From contig NZ_JANFAK020000007.1 in NCBI RefSeq assembly GCF_024721315.2, positions 43,151 to 107,150 on the forward strand: 64,000 bases of DNA. Reading direction: 5' to 3'. Below are positions 16,594 to 25,995 of this stretch, piece after piece (within the stretch, counting starts at the first letter, position 1; the number at the start of each line of letters is the position of its first letter). The DNA comes from Streptomyces sp. Isolate_45 (GTDB lineage Bacteria; Actinomycetota; Actinomycetes; Streptomycetales; Streptomycetaceae). The translations under genes were made by a program, and so were the position numbers. Under the pieces are notes generated by a model. That model did not search any database, was not told the DNA's origin, and saw nothing but the letters and a program-made list of their open reading frames with translations.

Positions 16594-17547
16594 ATGAGCA
16601 CCCCATCCGAGGCGCGGCACGAGCGGTCCGAGCCGGACCTGAGCGCGGTCGTCGGCGAGCGGCGGCAACTGATCAACCTCGCCTACCGGCTGCTCGGTTC
16701 GCTGGCCGAGGCCGAGGACGCCGTACAGGAGACCTACGCCCGCTGGTACGCGATGTCGCGGGAGCAGCAGGAGGCCATCGCGGCGCCCGGTGCCTGGCTG
16801 ACCACGGTCGCCGGTCGCATCTGCCTGGACCTGCTCCGCTCTGCGCGGGTGCGGCGCGAGAGCTACGTCGGCGCCTGGATACCCGAGCCGCTGCCCGACC
16901 GCAGGGAGTGGATCAGCGGTTCGGCCGGTGGCGGCGCGGCCCAATCGGCCGACCCCGCGGACCGGGTCACCCTGGACGAGTCGGTGAACATGGCGTTCCT
17001 CGTCGTACTGGAATCGATGACGCCGGCCGAACGTGTGGCGTTCGTCCTGCACGACGTGTTCCGGTACCCCTTCGCCGAGGTAGCCGCCATCGTCGGGCGG
17101 ACGCCGGCGGCCTGCCGACAACTGGCCTCATCGGCCCGCCGCCGCATCGGCGCGGCGCGGGCACCGGCGGCCGCGACGGCCGGACAGGCCGGTCTGGTGC
17201 GGAACTTCAAGGAAGCCTGGGAGGCCAAGGACATCGAGGCCCTCGTCGGGCTCCTCGACCCCGATGCGACCATGACCGCCGACGGCGGGGGGATGGTCGG
17301 CACCGTCCTCCACCCGGTTCTGGGCGGCGAGAACGTCGCCGCCTACCTGATCCACATCGCCGACAAGGCCCCTGGGCTGACGCTCCTGGAACGCACGGTC
17401 AACGGCCGGCCCGGTCTGGTCGCCCAGCACGCCGGGACCACGGTCACGGTGGCGGCCTTCAGCCTCGCCGACGACCGGATCACCCACATCTGGGCGATCC
17501 GCAACCCGGAGAAACTCCGCCCGTGGACCGACCGCGGCCGGAGCTGA
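16594..17547 (+). CDS. ECF41-type RNA polymerase sigma factor (SigJ-like)
   Basis: A 317-aa ECF sigma factor with sigma-2 (about 22-95, LINLAYRLLGSLAEAEDAVQE), sigma-4 (about 130-185, ERVAFVLHDVFRYPFAEVAAIVGRT) and a C-terminal SnoaL-like domain (about 190-315). That domain carries the two ECF41 marks, DGGG and NPEKL. In ECF41 proteins this domain replaces an anti-sigma factor and tunes activity. An AAGGAGAGG site precedes the ATG. The usual ECF41 partners (carboxymuconolactone decarboxylase, oxidoreductase or epimerase) are not adjacent; the divergent neighbour is a small membrane protein. Confidence 0.92.
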   Translation: MSTPSEARHERSEPDLSAVVGERRQLINLAYRLLGSLAEAEDAVQETYARWYAMSREQQEAIAAPGAWLTTVAGRICLDLLRSARVRRESYVGAWIPEPLPDRREWISGSAGGGAAQSADPADRVTLDESVNMAFLVVLESMTPAERVAFVLHDVFRYPFAEVAAIVGRTPAACRQLASSARRRIGAARAPAAATAGQAGLVRNFKEAWEAKDIEALVGLLDPDATMTADGGGMVGTVLHPVLGGENVAAYLIHIADKAPGLTLLERTVNGRPGLVAQHAGTTVTVAAFSLADDRITHIWAIRNPEKLRPWTDRGRS

Positions 17548-17604
17548 GCCGCTTCCCCGTCCGGGGGAGCGCGATCCACCTCCGGACCGACGTGTCCATG
17601 GCGG

Positions 17605-18123
17605 TCATCCTCGCCCGGACGGCCGGGTCGGCGGCAGCGGCGTGCTGGTACCGCGCTCGGACTTCGTCGCAGTGGCGCAGCTCGTGACGAAGCCCGAGAA
17701 GGTGGGTGCCACGACCCGCCACCGGCACCGATCGGGGTCCGTCCAGTAGTCACTGCCGACAACGCGGGGATCCGAAGGATCGGTCCGGTAGTCGAGTGCC
17801 AGGGCGCCGTCATCACCGGGGTTGCGGGTGATGGCGATCAGCACCGCCTGTTCGACGTCGAGCCACGGCAGTTCGAGCGGGGCGGTGCCCCTGCTTCCGC
17901 GGGCCTGGCGAAAGTAGCCGGCGCTCGGATCGTCGGCGACGATGTCCATCGATCGGGACGCGAACGCCATCTGCTCCGGGTCCGCCACGAAGGCGAGCGG
18001 GTCCTCGAACCACGGGACGACCTTCGCAAGCACCGCGTCACCCGGGTGCCTCCAGAGACCGCGGTCGATGAGGGATGTCAGCGGGGCGGGCAGGGGAAGT
18101 CCCCGGACTGTCGCAGGTGCCAT
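17605..18123 (-). CDS. SUKH/SMI1-KNR4-like protein, possible frameshifted C terminus
   Basis: A 172-aa protein with the SMI1/KNR4 pattern: LPLPAPLTSLIDRGLWRHP at the start, then LELPWLDVEQAVLIAIT and LDYRTDPSDPRVVGSDYW, ending near WRVVAPTFSGFV. Such proteins are often immunity proteins or of unknown role. After SGFVTS the tail becomes Ser/Thr/Pro/Arg-rich and unlike the family, while the adjacent frame continues with ELRHCDEVRARYQHAAAADP, so a frameshift near 17690 is possible. The ATG at 18123 is upstream of the fold. Confidence 0.65.
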   Translation of the reverse strand: MAPATVRGLPLPAPLTSLIDRGLWRHPGDAVLAKVVPWFEDPLAFVADPEQMAFASRSMDIVADDPSAGYFRQARGSRGTAPLELPWLDVEQAVLIAITRNPGDDGALALDYRTDPSDPRVVGSDYWTDPDRCRWRVVAPTFSGFVTSCATATKSERGTSTPLPPTRPSGRG

Positions 18124-18235
18124 GGTCCGAGCTTCGCACGGCAAGGGCGAGTGGCCCGTCGCGCACGCCTTGGACGGCTCACGTGCAGCTGCCTACGATG
18201 CGGCGAACGGTACTGAATCGGGGAGGAATCGCCGC

Positions 18236-18577
18236 ATGCTCGGCTGGAACATCACGGTATCGACGTTGAGCCCCGCGGAGATGGCCGAAGCCACGCCCCC
18301 GACCGAAGCGGCGGCGACGTTGGCGTTCTGGTCCGTCAGACCGTTCGGGACGGACTGGCTCCGGGACCTTGAGCTCGCGGGCAAGGCGAAGGAACTGTTG
18401 AACGGCGGCTACCCGTGCCGGTACGTCGTGCGCGCCGGTGACCTGCTGCCCCTGCTCGCCGATGGGCCCCCGATCGGGCGCGGCGACGTGGTGCTCTCCG
18501 CGTCGATGTCCCCCGATCGAATGGCCGCGTGCACGGAGGACCAGATGCTGACCGTCGACGCCTGGGACCAGTCGTGA
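18236..18577 (+). CDS. hypothetical protein
   Basis: A 113-aa soluble protein I do not recognise. GGGAGGAATC lies just upstream of the ATG. Visible features are ITVSTLSPAEMAEATPP at the start, a segment GTDWLRDLELAGKAKELLNGGYPCRY in the middle and a Met/Asp-containing end. It is divergent from the SMI1-like gene. Confidence 0.7.
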   Translation: MLGWNITVSTLSPAEMAEATPPTEAAATLAFWSVRPFGTDWLRDLELAGKAKELLNGGYPCRYVVRAGDLLPLLADGPPIGRGDVVLSASMSPDRMAACTEDQMLTVDAWDQS

Positions 18578-18783
18578 CCGCGTCGACGTGACGGCATTGC
18601 CGCAGCGGCGGCAGGTGCCGCCCCCGCGCCGCACCTGCTCCGCGAGACCGGCTGACCTGCGCCGGGCTGCTCCCGCCGCTGCGGATGCCCACGAGATGCC
18701 CGACCCGAGCCGCGTCATCACCGTCGACCCGGCCTGACCGGTACCACCCACCGTCGTCCGGTGCCCGGCCCGGCCGTCGGGCC

Positions 18784-20346
18784 TCAGAGCCCGACGACCT
18801 TGGCGCTCGCCGACAGCTCGTAGACCAGGGTGACCGAACGGCGGCCGCCGGGCGGGAGCGTCACGTCCCAGCGGGCGATGCCATCGGCATCGACCGCGTC
18901 CGGAGCCGGGGAGCACGCTTCCCGGCGCAGGCGCACCTCCACCGCCGAGACCTCCGACACGGGGATCCGTTCCCGGACGGCGACGACCCGGTCATCCTGT
19001 TCCCCGGGCGCCGAGAACCGGGAGAGGTGCAGCCGCACCGTGCGGGTGACCAGGGTTCGCTGGGTGATCCCCACCGATTCGCGGGACTCCTCGGCGTGCC
19101 GGACCACCCGGTGGTCGTCACGGCTGCCGAAGGCGAGCTCGAAGGCGGCGCCGGCAGCGGTGAAGTCCAGCGTGCCACGACCGCTGAACCCGCTGCCGCG
19201 CACCAGGTGCACGGGGCCCGCGAGCAGCGCGTGGCCCGACCGGTTGTCACACCGCACCACCTGCGTCACCAGTGGGGACAGCTCGGGCGAACAGGCGTAC
19301 TCGCTCCTCGCGGCCGCCGTGAAGGAGGAGATCGGCACCCGCTGCGCGCGCCCGTCCGCAGGCACCGAAACCGGTACGGGGGAGCTCAACACCCGGGCCT
19401 CGCCGCCGTCGTCCACCCCCGGCAGGCCGAGCACGGGGGCCGCGCCGAGGTCGCCGATCTCCTCCTCGCGCAGCTCCACGTCGACGGTGCGGCGCTCCGC
19501 GGCCGAGCGGTCCTTCAGCGTCAGCCGGTCCTCGGTCAGTCGCGGGGGATCGCCGGCCAGCGCCGACCGGGCCGTCGACAACGTCAGCCGTACGTCGGAC
19601 CAGTCCTCCCCGGTGCGCTGCCAGACGACCGCGTCGGTCTCCAGCGTCAGGGAGTCCCCGTCGAGCACCGCCCGGTAGGCGGGCCGCCACAGCGCGCACG
19701 GGGTGAGGTGGCTCAGCCGCAACCGGACCGGCCCGGCGACCGCGGCGTCCACGGTCAGCTCGACGTGACCGACCAGCTCGGCGGGTTCCTCCTCGGCGAG
19801 GTCCAAGGCGCCTTGGACGTGGCGGAGTTCGACGGAGAGCACGGCCAGCCGTGCCTCCACCGCCCGGAGTTGTTCGCCGCACGCGTCGCGTTCCTCGTCG
19901 ACGCGGTCCAGTTCGCGGTTCCAGCGGTCCCGTTCGGGCTCTCCGGCACCGGCACCCTCGCCGATGTCCCGCAGCAGGTCCGAGGCGAGGCGGCCGAGCG
20001 CGTCGAGCCGGGCCCGCAGCCGGTCCCGTCGCTGCCCGAGGGCGGTCCGCTCCTCCTCGATGGCGTGCTCGCGGTGGCGCACGGCCGAGTCGTCCACGGT
20101 GGGCGGCAGCGGGGCGCGCGGGGTCCACGCGCGGACGATCCGTACGTCGAGCACGGTCGCCGTGTGCTCGGCGATCAGCTCTGCGTGGAGGGTGCGGTCG
20201 ACCGCCAGCGCGGTGACCGGTCCCAGACGCAGCCGCTGGACCCCGGCCTCCAGATCGAGGACGGCGGTGCGCTCGATGTGGGCGCGGTCCTCCAGACAGG
20301 TGACGGCGGTGACGGGCAGGGCGATCGGCTTCGGGGCCGTGGACAT
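18784..20346 (-). CDS. DUF4139/MuiA-family protein
   Basis: A 520-aa protein of the MuiA-like family (DUF4140 N-terminal and DUF4139 C-terminal domains). Residues about 1-75 form the first beta domain, about 95-180 a charged coiled coil rich in Arg, Glu and Leu, and about 200-520 the DUF4139 beta domain, with SHLTPCALWRPAYRAVLDGDSLTL, VVWQRTGEDWSDVRLTLSTA and ERIPVSEVSAVEVRL. Function is unknown; MuiA was named for effects on mucoidy. It starts 8 bp after the stop of a related, larger gene, and the two form one operon. Confidence 0.88.
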   Translation of the reverse strand: MSTAPKPIALPVTAVTCLEDRAHIERTAVLDLEAGVQRLRLGPVTALAVDRTLHAELIAEHTATVLDVRIVRAWTPRAPLPPTVDDSAVRHREHAIEEERTALGQRRDRLRARLDALGRLASDLLRDIGEGAGAGEPERDRWNRELDRVDEERDACGEQLRAVEARLAVLSVELRHVQGALDLAEEEPAELVGHVELTVDAAVAGPVRLRLSHLTPCALWRPAYRAVLDGDSLTLETDAVVWQRTGEDWSDVRLTLSTARSALAGDPPRLTEDRLTLKDRSAAERRTVDVELREEEIGDLGAAPVLGLPGVDDGGEARVLSSPVPVSVPADGRAQRVPISSFTAAARSEYACSPELSPLVTQVVRCDNRSGHALLAGPVHLVRGSGFSGRGTLDFTAAGAAFELAFGSRDDHRVVRHAEESRESVGITQRTLVTRTVRLHLSRFSAPGEQDDRVVAVRERIPVSEVSAVEVRLRREACSPAPDAVDADGIARWDVTLPPGGRRSVTLVYELSASAKVVGL

Positions 20347-20354
20347 GGTGTGCT

Positions 20355-22406
20355 TCAGCTCCTGCGGTTGCCGTCGACGAGGGCCTTGCCGGCCGGGATG
20401 CGGATCTCGTAGCCGCCTTCGAGGGCGGTGGTGCCGCCGGCGGGCAGTTCCACGCGCCAGACCCGAGTACCCGGAGCGTGGTGTTCCGGAGCGCCGTCCT
20501 CGGGTGGGGTCCAGTCGGCCCGTTCCTCGATGCGGACGTCCGCTTCGGAGGTGACGGGCACCCGCTCACGGACCTCGACGGTGACCGCTCCGGCGAGCCG
20601 GTTCGCCACCTCGACGTGGACCCGGTGGTCCAGGACGGTGACGTTGTTGCGCAGTCCGGCCGTCGACTCGTGCAGGTTCGTGCGACGGGTGACGCGGATC
20701 CCCTCCGCCGCACCGAGCCCCACCCGGCGGACACCGCCGGGGGCGAGCGTCGGCAGCGCGGCGGTCAGCAGGAACTCGTCGTCCACGATGACCTCCACGG
20801 GGCCGGCCAGCAGAGCCTGACCGGTGGCGTTGGAGAGGACGAGCGTCGCGTACACGGTCTGCTCGACGGACGGCACGCAGAGGTACTCCGTGCGCAGCCC
20901 GACCGGGATGTCGGTGACGGTGACGGTGTGCCAGGTTCCGTCCGACGGTACGTCCGCGCGGGCGGCGGCGTCGAACCGGTGATCGAAGGAACCCGCCGAC
21001 TCGCGGGGCCGCACCGCGTGCCCGGGCAGCGGCAGCGCGGCCACCGTTTCGGCGCGGCGGCGGTGTTCGGCCGCCACCGGGTCGACGGGCGGGTTCGGGA
21101 ACAACCTGCCCCGCCGGCCGGCCGGCTCCTCGGGACCCCGCAGGACGAGCGCCGCGTAGTCGAGTTCGGCGCCGCTCGGCTGCGGCGGACCGACGGGTGG
21201 GGCCGGCCGGGGCGCGGCCATGCCGGGAGCCGCCGGAGCCATGGCGCCGGCGGCGACGGACCTGGGGCCGCCCGGCCTCGCGGCCGATCGCGCCCGTGCC
21301 GGCTGCGCGAAGGCCTGCGCCCCGCCACCGACGAACTCCGGGGCGCCGCCGGGCACGGGAAGCGCGGACGGCGGCGGCGGACCGCCGTAAGCCTGCGGTG
21401 GCGGTGGCGGTGCCGGTGCCGGGGGCGGGGGAGCCTGTACGGGGGCGGCACCGGCCCTCGCGGGTACGGGCACCGGGCGGGGACCGGCGGTCGCGTATCC
21501 GGCGAACAGGTCCGCGAGGCCGGCCGGGGGCTCCCGCCAGCCGGACGGCGCCGGATCGGGCTGCCGACGTCCGATCCGGACCGAGCGGAGCTTCGGCAGG
21601 TCGGTCCGGCGGCGGAGGTCGGCGGTGGCCAGGGCGATCCGTACGCCGGTCCAGTCCTCCCCGGTGCGCTGCGCGACCGAGGCACGCAGCACCAGACGGC
21701 CCGTGCCGTCCCCCTGACGGTGGGTGAGACGGTAGGCCGGCACCCAGACGACGCCCGGCACCCCGTACTCCAGCTCCAGTTCCACCTCGGTGTCCGAGGC
21801 GCCGGCGCCGTCGAGGGTCAGGACCGCGCAGACCGTGGTCCCCACGTGCGCCGGCGGCGCGTCGGTGGAGGCGCGGGCGAGCCGGTCCGAGGCGACGGCG
21901 AGTTCGTGCCCGACCAGACCCAACGCCTCCTCCAGCTCGACGAGGCGGGCGTGCAGCCGCGTCAGCCGCTCGTCGACGAAGTCGGCGAGGTCCAACCAGG
22001 CGTCGACCGGCGTACGGCGGTGCGGATCGTCGCGCCTGCGCGGCGGTGGCACCGGTCGCAGCGCCCGCACCTCCTCGATCAGGCCCGACTGCCGGTCCCG
22101 GCGGGCCCGCGCAGCCGCGTGCTCCTCGGCCAGCCGCTCGACCTCGCGCCGCAACGCGTCGGGGGCGTCGGCGCCGAGGGGCTCGGCCTCGACCTCCACC
22201 CGGGCCTCCGTGACGCGCACCCCGGCGGATCCCACCACACCGGCCCGCAGCGAGCCCGGGTCCAGCGAACGGGGCAGGCCCGTCACGCGCACGCGGCCGT
22301 CCGGCGGCACGATGCCGCGCGCCACACGGCGACAGAGCGCGCCCTGCGCGTACACCACGACCGAGTCGAGGTCCGACCCCCACCTCTGTCCCACCCCAGC
22401 AGCCAT
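20355..22406 (-). CDS. DUF4139 protein with Pro/Ala-rich insert
   Basis: A 683-aa relative of the downstream MuiA-like protein. It keeps the N-terminal strand region (VVVYAQGALCRRVARG), a coiled coil (about 80-165) and the DUF4139 pattern with ASVAQRTGEDWTGVRIALATADL and ERVPVTSEADVRIEERA. Between them, at about 290-410, is a long Pro/Ala/Gly-rich insert with APPPPAPAPPPPPQAYGG, missing from its neighbour. Neither has a signal peptide, so both are probably cytoplasmic and may pair. The gene is divergent from the GlxA-type regulator. Confidence 0.85.
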   Translation of the reverse strand: MAAGVGQRWGSDLDSVVVYAQGALCRRVARGIVPPDGRVRVTGLPRSLDPGSLRAGVVGSAGVRVTEARVEVEAEPLGADAPDALRREVERLAEEHAAARARRDRQSGLIEEVRALRPVPPPRRRDDPHRRTPVDAWLDLADFVDERLTRLHARLVELEEALGLVGHELAVASDRLARASTDAPPAHVGTTVCAVLTLDGAGASDTEVELELEYGVPGVVWVPAYRLTHRQGDGTGRLVLRASVAQRTGEDWTGVRIALATADLRRRTDLPKLRSVRIGRRQPDPAPSGWREPPAGLADLFAGYATAGPRPVPVPARAGAAPVQAPPPPAPAPPPPPQAYGGPPPPSALPVPGGAPEFVGGGAQAFAQPARARSAARPGGPRSVAAGAMAPAAPGMAAPRPAPPVGPPQPSGAELDYAALVLRGPEEPAGRRGRLFPNPPVDPVAAEHRRRAETVAALPLPGHAVRPRESAGSFDHRFDAAARADVPSDGTWHTVTVTDIPVGLRTEYLCVPSVEQTVYATLVLSNATGQALLAGPVEVIVDDEFLLTAALPTLAPGGVRRVGLGAAEGIRVTRRTNLHESTAGLRNNVTVLDHRVHVEVANRLAGAVTVEVRERVPVTSEADVRIEERADWTPPEDGAPEHHAPGTRVWRVELPAGGTTALEGGYEIRIPAGKALVDGNRRS

Positions 22407-22593
22407 ACGTTCCGCCCCCTGTCACGTCCGTACCTGCCCGAAGCCTACGCCGGGGCACCGACAGGCCGACCCGGACCGGGCAACGCGGCCCGAGCCGCGC
22501 CCCGACACCGGTGTTCCACGCCGCCGAACACCACCGCGGCCCATCGAGCCCGGACCCGGACCCGGACCCGGAGCGGCGCGTAGGGTCGGAGGC

Positions 22594-23550
22594 GTGTCTG
22601 CCTCCCGCCTCCATCGTGTCGCCGTGCTCGTCCTCGAAGGTGCCAAGCCGCTCGACGTCGGGATCCCCGCGCAGGTCTTCACGACCCGCGCGAGCATGCC
22701 GTACGAGGTGCGGGTGTGCGGGGCGGCCCCGGGGCTGGTGGCCGGGGGCGACGGGCTCTCGTACCACGTGACGCACGGGCTGGAGGCGCTCGCGTGGGCC
22801 GACATCGTCTTCGTCCCCGGCTACCGCTTCCCGGACCGTGACGATCCGCCACGACCCGTCATCGACGCGTTGATCACCGCCCACGAGCGCGGCGCCCGGC
22901 TCGCCGCGATCTCGACGGGGGCGTTCGCGCTCGCCGCGACGGGCCTCCTCGACGGCAAGCGCGCCACGACCCACTGGCACTACGCTCGGGCCCTCGCGAC
23001 GCGGCATCCGCTGGTCCGCCTCGACGAGAACGTCCTGTTCGTCGACGAGGGCAGCGTCCTCACCTCGGCCGGCGCCGCCTCCGGCATCGACCTGTGCCTG
23101 CACATCCTGCGCGGCGACCTCGGCGTGGCCGCCTCCAACCACGCCGCCCGGCGGCTGGTCGCGGCCCCCTACCGCAGCGGCGGCCAAGCCCAGTACGTGC
23201 CGCGCAGCGTGCCCGAGCCGCTGGGCGAGCGGTTCGCCGCCACCCGGGAGTGGGCGCTCCACCGGCTCGCCGAGCCCCTCACCCTGGACGGGCTCGCCCG
23301 GCACGCCGGGGTGTCGCCCCGCACGTTCTCGCGCCGCTTCGCCGACGACACCGGGTACACGCCCATGCAGTGGATCATGCGGGCCCGGATCGACCTGGCC
23401 CGCGAGCTGCTCGAACGCTCCGAGCGGGGCGTCGAGCAGATCGCCGCCGACGTCGGCCTCGGCACCGGCGCGAACCTGCGACTGCACTTCCAGCGCATCC
23501 TCGGCACGACCCCGACCGACTACCGACGCACCTTCACCCAGGGCGAGTGA
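22594..23550 (+). CDS. GlxA-family AraC-type regulator with DJ-1/PfpI domain
   Basis: A 318-aa protein: an N-terminal DJ-1/PfpI-like domain (about 5-180) and a C-terminal AraC double helix-turn-helix (about 215-315, LDGLARHAGVSPRTFSRRFAD then ERGVEQIAADVGLG). The nucleophile-elbow position, usually Cys in this group, reads AISTGAFALA, so the enzymatic Cys appears to be missing and a sensing role is likely. The GTG at 22594 is chosen because AGGG lies 8 nt upstream. Confidence 0.9.
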   Translation: MSASRLHRVAVLVLEGAKPLDVGIPAQVFTTRASMPYEVRVCGAAPGLVAGGDGLSYHVTHGLEALAWADIVFVPGYRFPDRDDPPRPVIDALITAHERGARLAAISTGAFALAATGLLDGKRATTHWHYARALATRHPLVRLDENVLFVDEGSVLTSAGAASGIDLCLHILRGDLGVAASNHAARRLVAAPYRSGGQAQYVPRSVPEPLGERFAATREWALHRLAEPLTLDGLARHAGVSPRTFSRRFADDTGYTPMQWIMRARIDLARELLERSERGVEQIAADVGLGTGANLRLHFQRILGTTPTDYRRTFTQGE

Positions 23551-23634
23551 CCCACCACCGGGACCGGTGGCCCACCACGGGCACGCCGTCCGCGCGGCGG
23601 GACGCCGGTCGCACGCCACCGGTCGCCACACCGG

Positions 23635-23683
23635 TTGGCGGGACCCCTTTGGCGGGATCCTTTCGAACCATGGCGATCCCGCC
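23635..23683. promoter_or_regulatory. candidate operator upstream of GAPDH gene
   Basis: A 14-bp near-direct repeat (TTGGCGGGACCCCT and TTGGCGGGATCCTT, 23635-23662; 12 of 14 identical) is followed by an inverted copy: GGCGGGATC at 23651-23659 and GATCCCGCC at 23675-23683, 9-bp perfect arms. It lies 57-105 nt before the GAPDH start and is a good candidate repressor site or RNA hairpin. Confidence 0.5.
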
Positions 23684-23739
23684 TCTGTCGGGCGCGGACG
23701 CCGGGAGCGAACCTGGTGGCGAACGAAGGGACATCGCTC

Positions 23740-24738
23740 ATGACTCGCATCGCCATCAACGGATTCGGCCGCATCGGCCGCAACGTGCTCCGCGCGCTCC
23801 TGGAACGCGACACCGACCTCCAGGTCGTCGCCGTCAACGACCTCACGGAGCCCGCCACCCTCGCCCGGCTGCTCGCCTACGACACCACCTCCGGCCGGCT
23901 CGGCCGCCCGGTGACCGTCGAGGGGAACACCCTCGTCGTGGACGGCCACCGCATCAAGGTGCTCGCGGAGCGGGAGCCGGAGCAGCTGCCGTGGGCGGAG
24001 CTCGGTGTCGACCTCGTCCTGGAGGCGACCGGCCGGTTCACCTCGGCCGAGGCCGCTCGCGGCCACATCAAGGCGGGTGCCCGCAAGGTGCTGGTCAGTG
24101 CGCCGTCCGACGGCGCCGACGTCACGCTCGCGTACGGGGTCAACTCCGACGCGTACGACCCGGCCCTGCACACGATCGTCTCGAACGCCTCGTGCACGAC
24201 CAACGCGCTGGCGCCCCTGGCCGCCGTACTGGACGAGCTCGCCGGCATCGAGCACGGCTTCATGACGACGGTGCACGCCTACACGCAGGAGCAGAACCTG
24301 CAGGACGGCCCGCACCGCGACCCCCGCCGTGCCCGCGCCGCCGCCGTCAACATCGTGCCGACCTCGACGGGCGCGGCCAAGGCGATCGGCCTGGTCCTGC
24401 CGAACCTCGCCGGCAAGCTGTCGGGCGACTCGATCCGCGTACCGGTCCCGGTCGGCTCGATCGTCGAGCTCAACACCACCGTCGCCCGCGACGTGACGCG
24501 CGAGGACGTGCTGGAGGCCTACCGCGCCGCGGCGAGCGGACCCCTCGCCGGCGTGCTGGAGTACTCCGACGACCCGCTGGTGTCCTCCGACATCACGGGC
24601 AACCCCGCCTCGTCGATCTTCGACGCGGACCTCACCCGGGTCGACGGCCGCCACATCAAGGTCGTCGCCTGGTACGACAACGAGTGGGGCTTCTCGAACC
24701 GGGTGATCGACACGCTCACCCTCCTCGCCGCCGGCTGA
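23740..24738 (+). CDS. gap: glyceraldehyde-3-phosphate dehydrogenase, type I
   Basis: A complete 332-aa NAD-dependent GAPDH that makes 1,3-bisphosphoglycerate in the cytoplasm. The N-terminal Rossmann motif is INGFGRIGRN; the active-site Cys152 is in SNASCTTNALAP; the substrate-binding VNIVPTSTGAAKAIG and C-terminal WYDNEWGFSNR are intact. It stands alone, without pgk or tpi, so it is probably not the main glycolytic copy. GAAGGGA lies 8 nt upstream of the ATG. The repeat element upstream suggests its own control. Confidence 0.95.
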   Translation: MTRIAINGFGRIGRNVLRALLERDTDLQVVAVNDLTEPATLARLLAYDTTSGRLGRPVTVEGNTLVVDGHRIKVLAEREPEQLPWAELGVDLVLEATGRFTSAEAARGHIKAGARKVLVSAPSDGADVTLAYGVNSDAYDPALHTIVSNASCTTNALAPLAAVLDELAGIEHGFMTTVHAYTQEQNLQDGPHRDPRRARAAAVNIVPTSTGAAKAIGLVLPNLAGKLSGDSIRVPVPVGSIVELNTTVARDVTREDVLEAYRAAASGPLAGVLEYSDDPLVSSDITGNPASSIFDADLTRVDGRHIKVVAWYDNEWGFSNRVIDTLTLLAAG

Positions 24739-24933
24739 GCAGCCGACAGCACCCGCCGCCGGGACTCCGGGGGGCCGCCACGGACGGCCCGACCGGAGCC
24801 CGCGCGCGTGCGGGTCGCCCGCCCCGGGACGCGCAGGCGAAGGCGTACGTCCGCCAACCGTCGGGCGCCCGGCCCCGATCGCGCGCCGACCGGCGCCCCC
24901 TCCAGCCGTCGCCGACGACCCATTCTCGGCGCC

Positions 24934-25995
24934 ATGGAGACAATCGCGGTACGGCTGTCGAACCTGGACCCGCACGTCGAGGGCGCGATCCGCGTCGTCG
25001 TGTTCTACGACACCCTGATGCGCCGCCGGGTGGACCTGGCGGCACTCGCGCGGGCCTCGGCGGTCTTCGCCGAGTGCGTCGCCGGGATCCGGATCCACGG
25101 CACCGGACGGTCGATCCGCATCGCGGTCGACGGCAGACCGGCGTCCGACCCCCCGGCCCCCGCCTCCACCACGGCGCCGATCACCCTCGACGAGGAAGAG
25201 ATCGGCACGGTGTGGCTGGAACGCCCCGGCGCACCCGGCCCGCTCGACGAGGTGCTCCTGGACCGGTTCGCCATCGCCGCCTCGGCCGCCGTCGAGCGGT
25301 ACGGCCCAGCCCGTACGACCATGGCCGACCCCGCGCTCGTCGAGCTGGTGATCGGCGCGGACAGCGATGAGGCGGCCAGGGCCCGGGCGCTGCGCCTGCT
25401 GGGGTTCGCCGCCGACCTGCCGGTCCGCGTCGTCGCCGTACGGTCGCGGGAGCCGCTCGACCGGATCGGCGCCCTGGTGTGTCCGGGCCGCCCGGTCAAG
25501 GCGGCGGCACTCGCCGACGTCGGCGTGCTCCTGGCCACCCGGGTCGACCCGACCCGGTTCCCGGCCGGTGTCCGCGCCGGCATCGGCGCCGCCGCGAGCC
25601 CCGACCGGTCCTGGCGGCAGGCACGGACCGCCCTGCGCTTCACCGGCCCGCGCGAACCCGTCGTCCACCACCGTGACTTGGGCGCGCTGGCGCTGCCGGC
25701 CGAGATCCCGCAGGCGGCCGCGCGAGAGAACACCGACGTGGCCGCGGTCGCCCGACTCGCCGCCGTCCCGGAGGATCTGGAAACCCTGGACGCCTACTGC
25801 GCCACGGGATCCCTCCGCCAGGCCGCCGACCTCCTCCACCTGCACCACAGCAGTGTGGCCCGCCGGCTCGAACAGATCGCGAGGACGCTGGGCATCGAAC
25901 TCACCGGAACCGGCGGGCACATCGGACTGATCCGGGCCCGGCTCGCCCTCACCGCGTGGCGACTGCTCGACCCGACGCCGGACCCGGCCGGGTGA
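24934..25995 (+). CDS. PucR/CdaR-type transcriptional regulator
   Basis: A 353-aa regulator. Its C-terminal 60 residues match the PucR C-terminal helix-turn-helix (LDAYCATGSLRQAADLLHLH then SSVARRLEQIARTLG). The N-terminal two-thirds has no clear PucR or GAF domain but is predicted mixed alpha/beta, probably a sensory region. It follows the GAPDH gene on the same strand with a 195-bp gap and is convergent with the RiPP-like operon. Confidence 0.82.
   Translation: METIAVRLSNLDPHVEGAIRVVVFYDTLMRRRVDLAALARASAVFAECVAGIRIHGTGRSIRIAVDGRPASDPPAPASTTAPITLDEEEIGTVWLERPGAPGPLDEVLLDRFAIAASAAVERYGPARTTMADPALVELVIGADSDEAARARALRLLGFAADLPVRVVAVRSREPLDRIGALVCPGRPVKAAALADVGVLLATRVDPTRFPAGVRAGIGAAASPDRSWRQARTALRFTGPREPVVHHRDLGALALPAEIPQAAARENTDVAAVARLAAVPEDLETLDAYCATGSLRQAADLLHLHHSSVARRLEQIARTLGIELTGTGGHIGLIRARLALTAWRLLDPTPDPAG

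Noticed and set aside
20566..25920. Very long minus-strand open frame of more than 1,700 codons
   Set aside because: It overlaps five well-supported genes in other frames and its product is repetitive Arg/Gly/Pro sequence; it is a GC-bias artefact.
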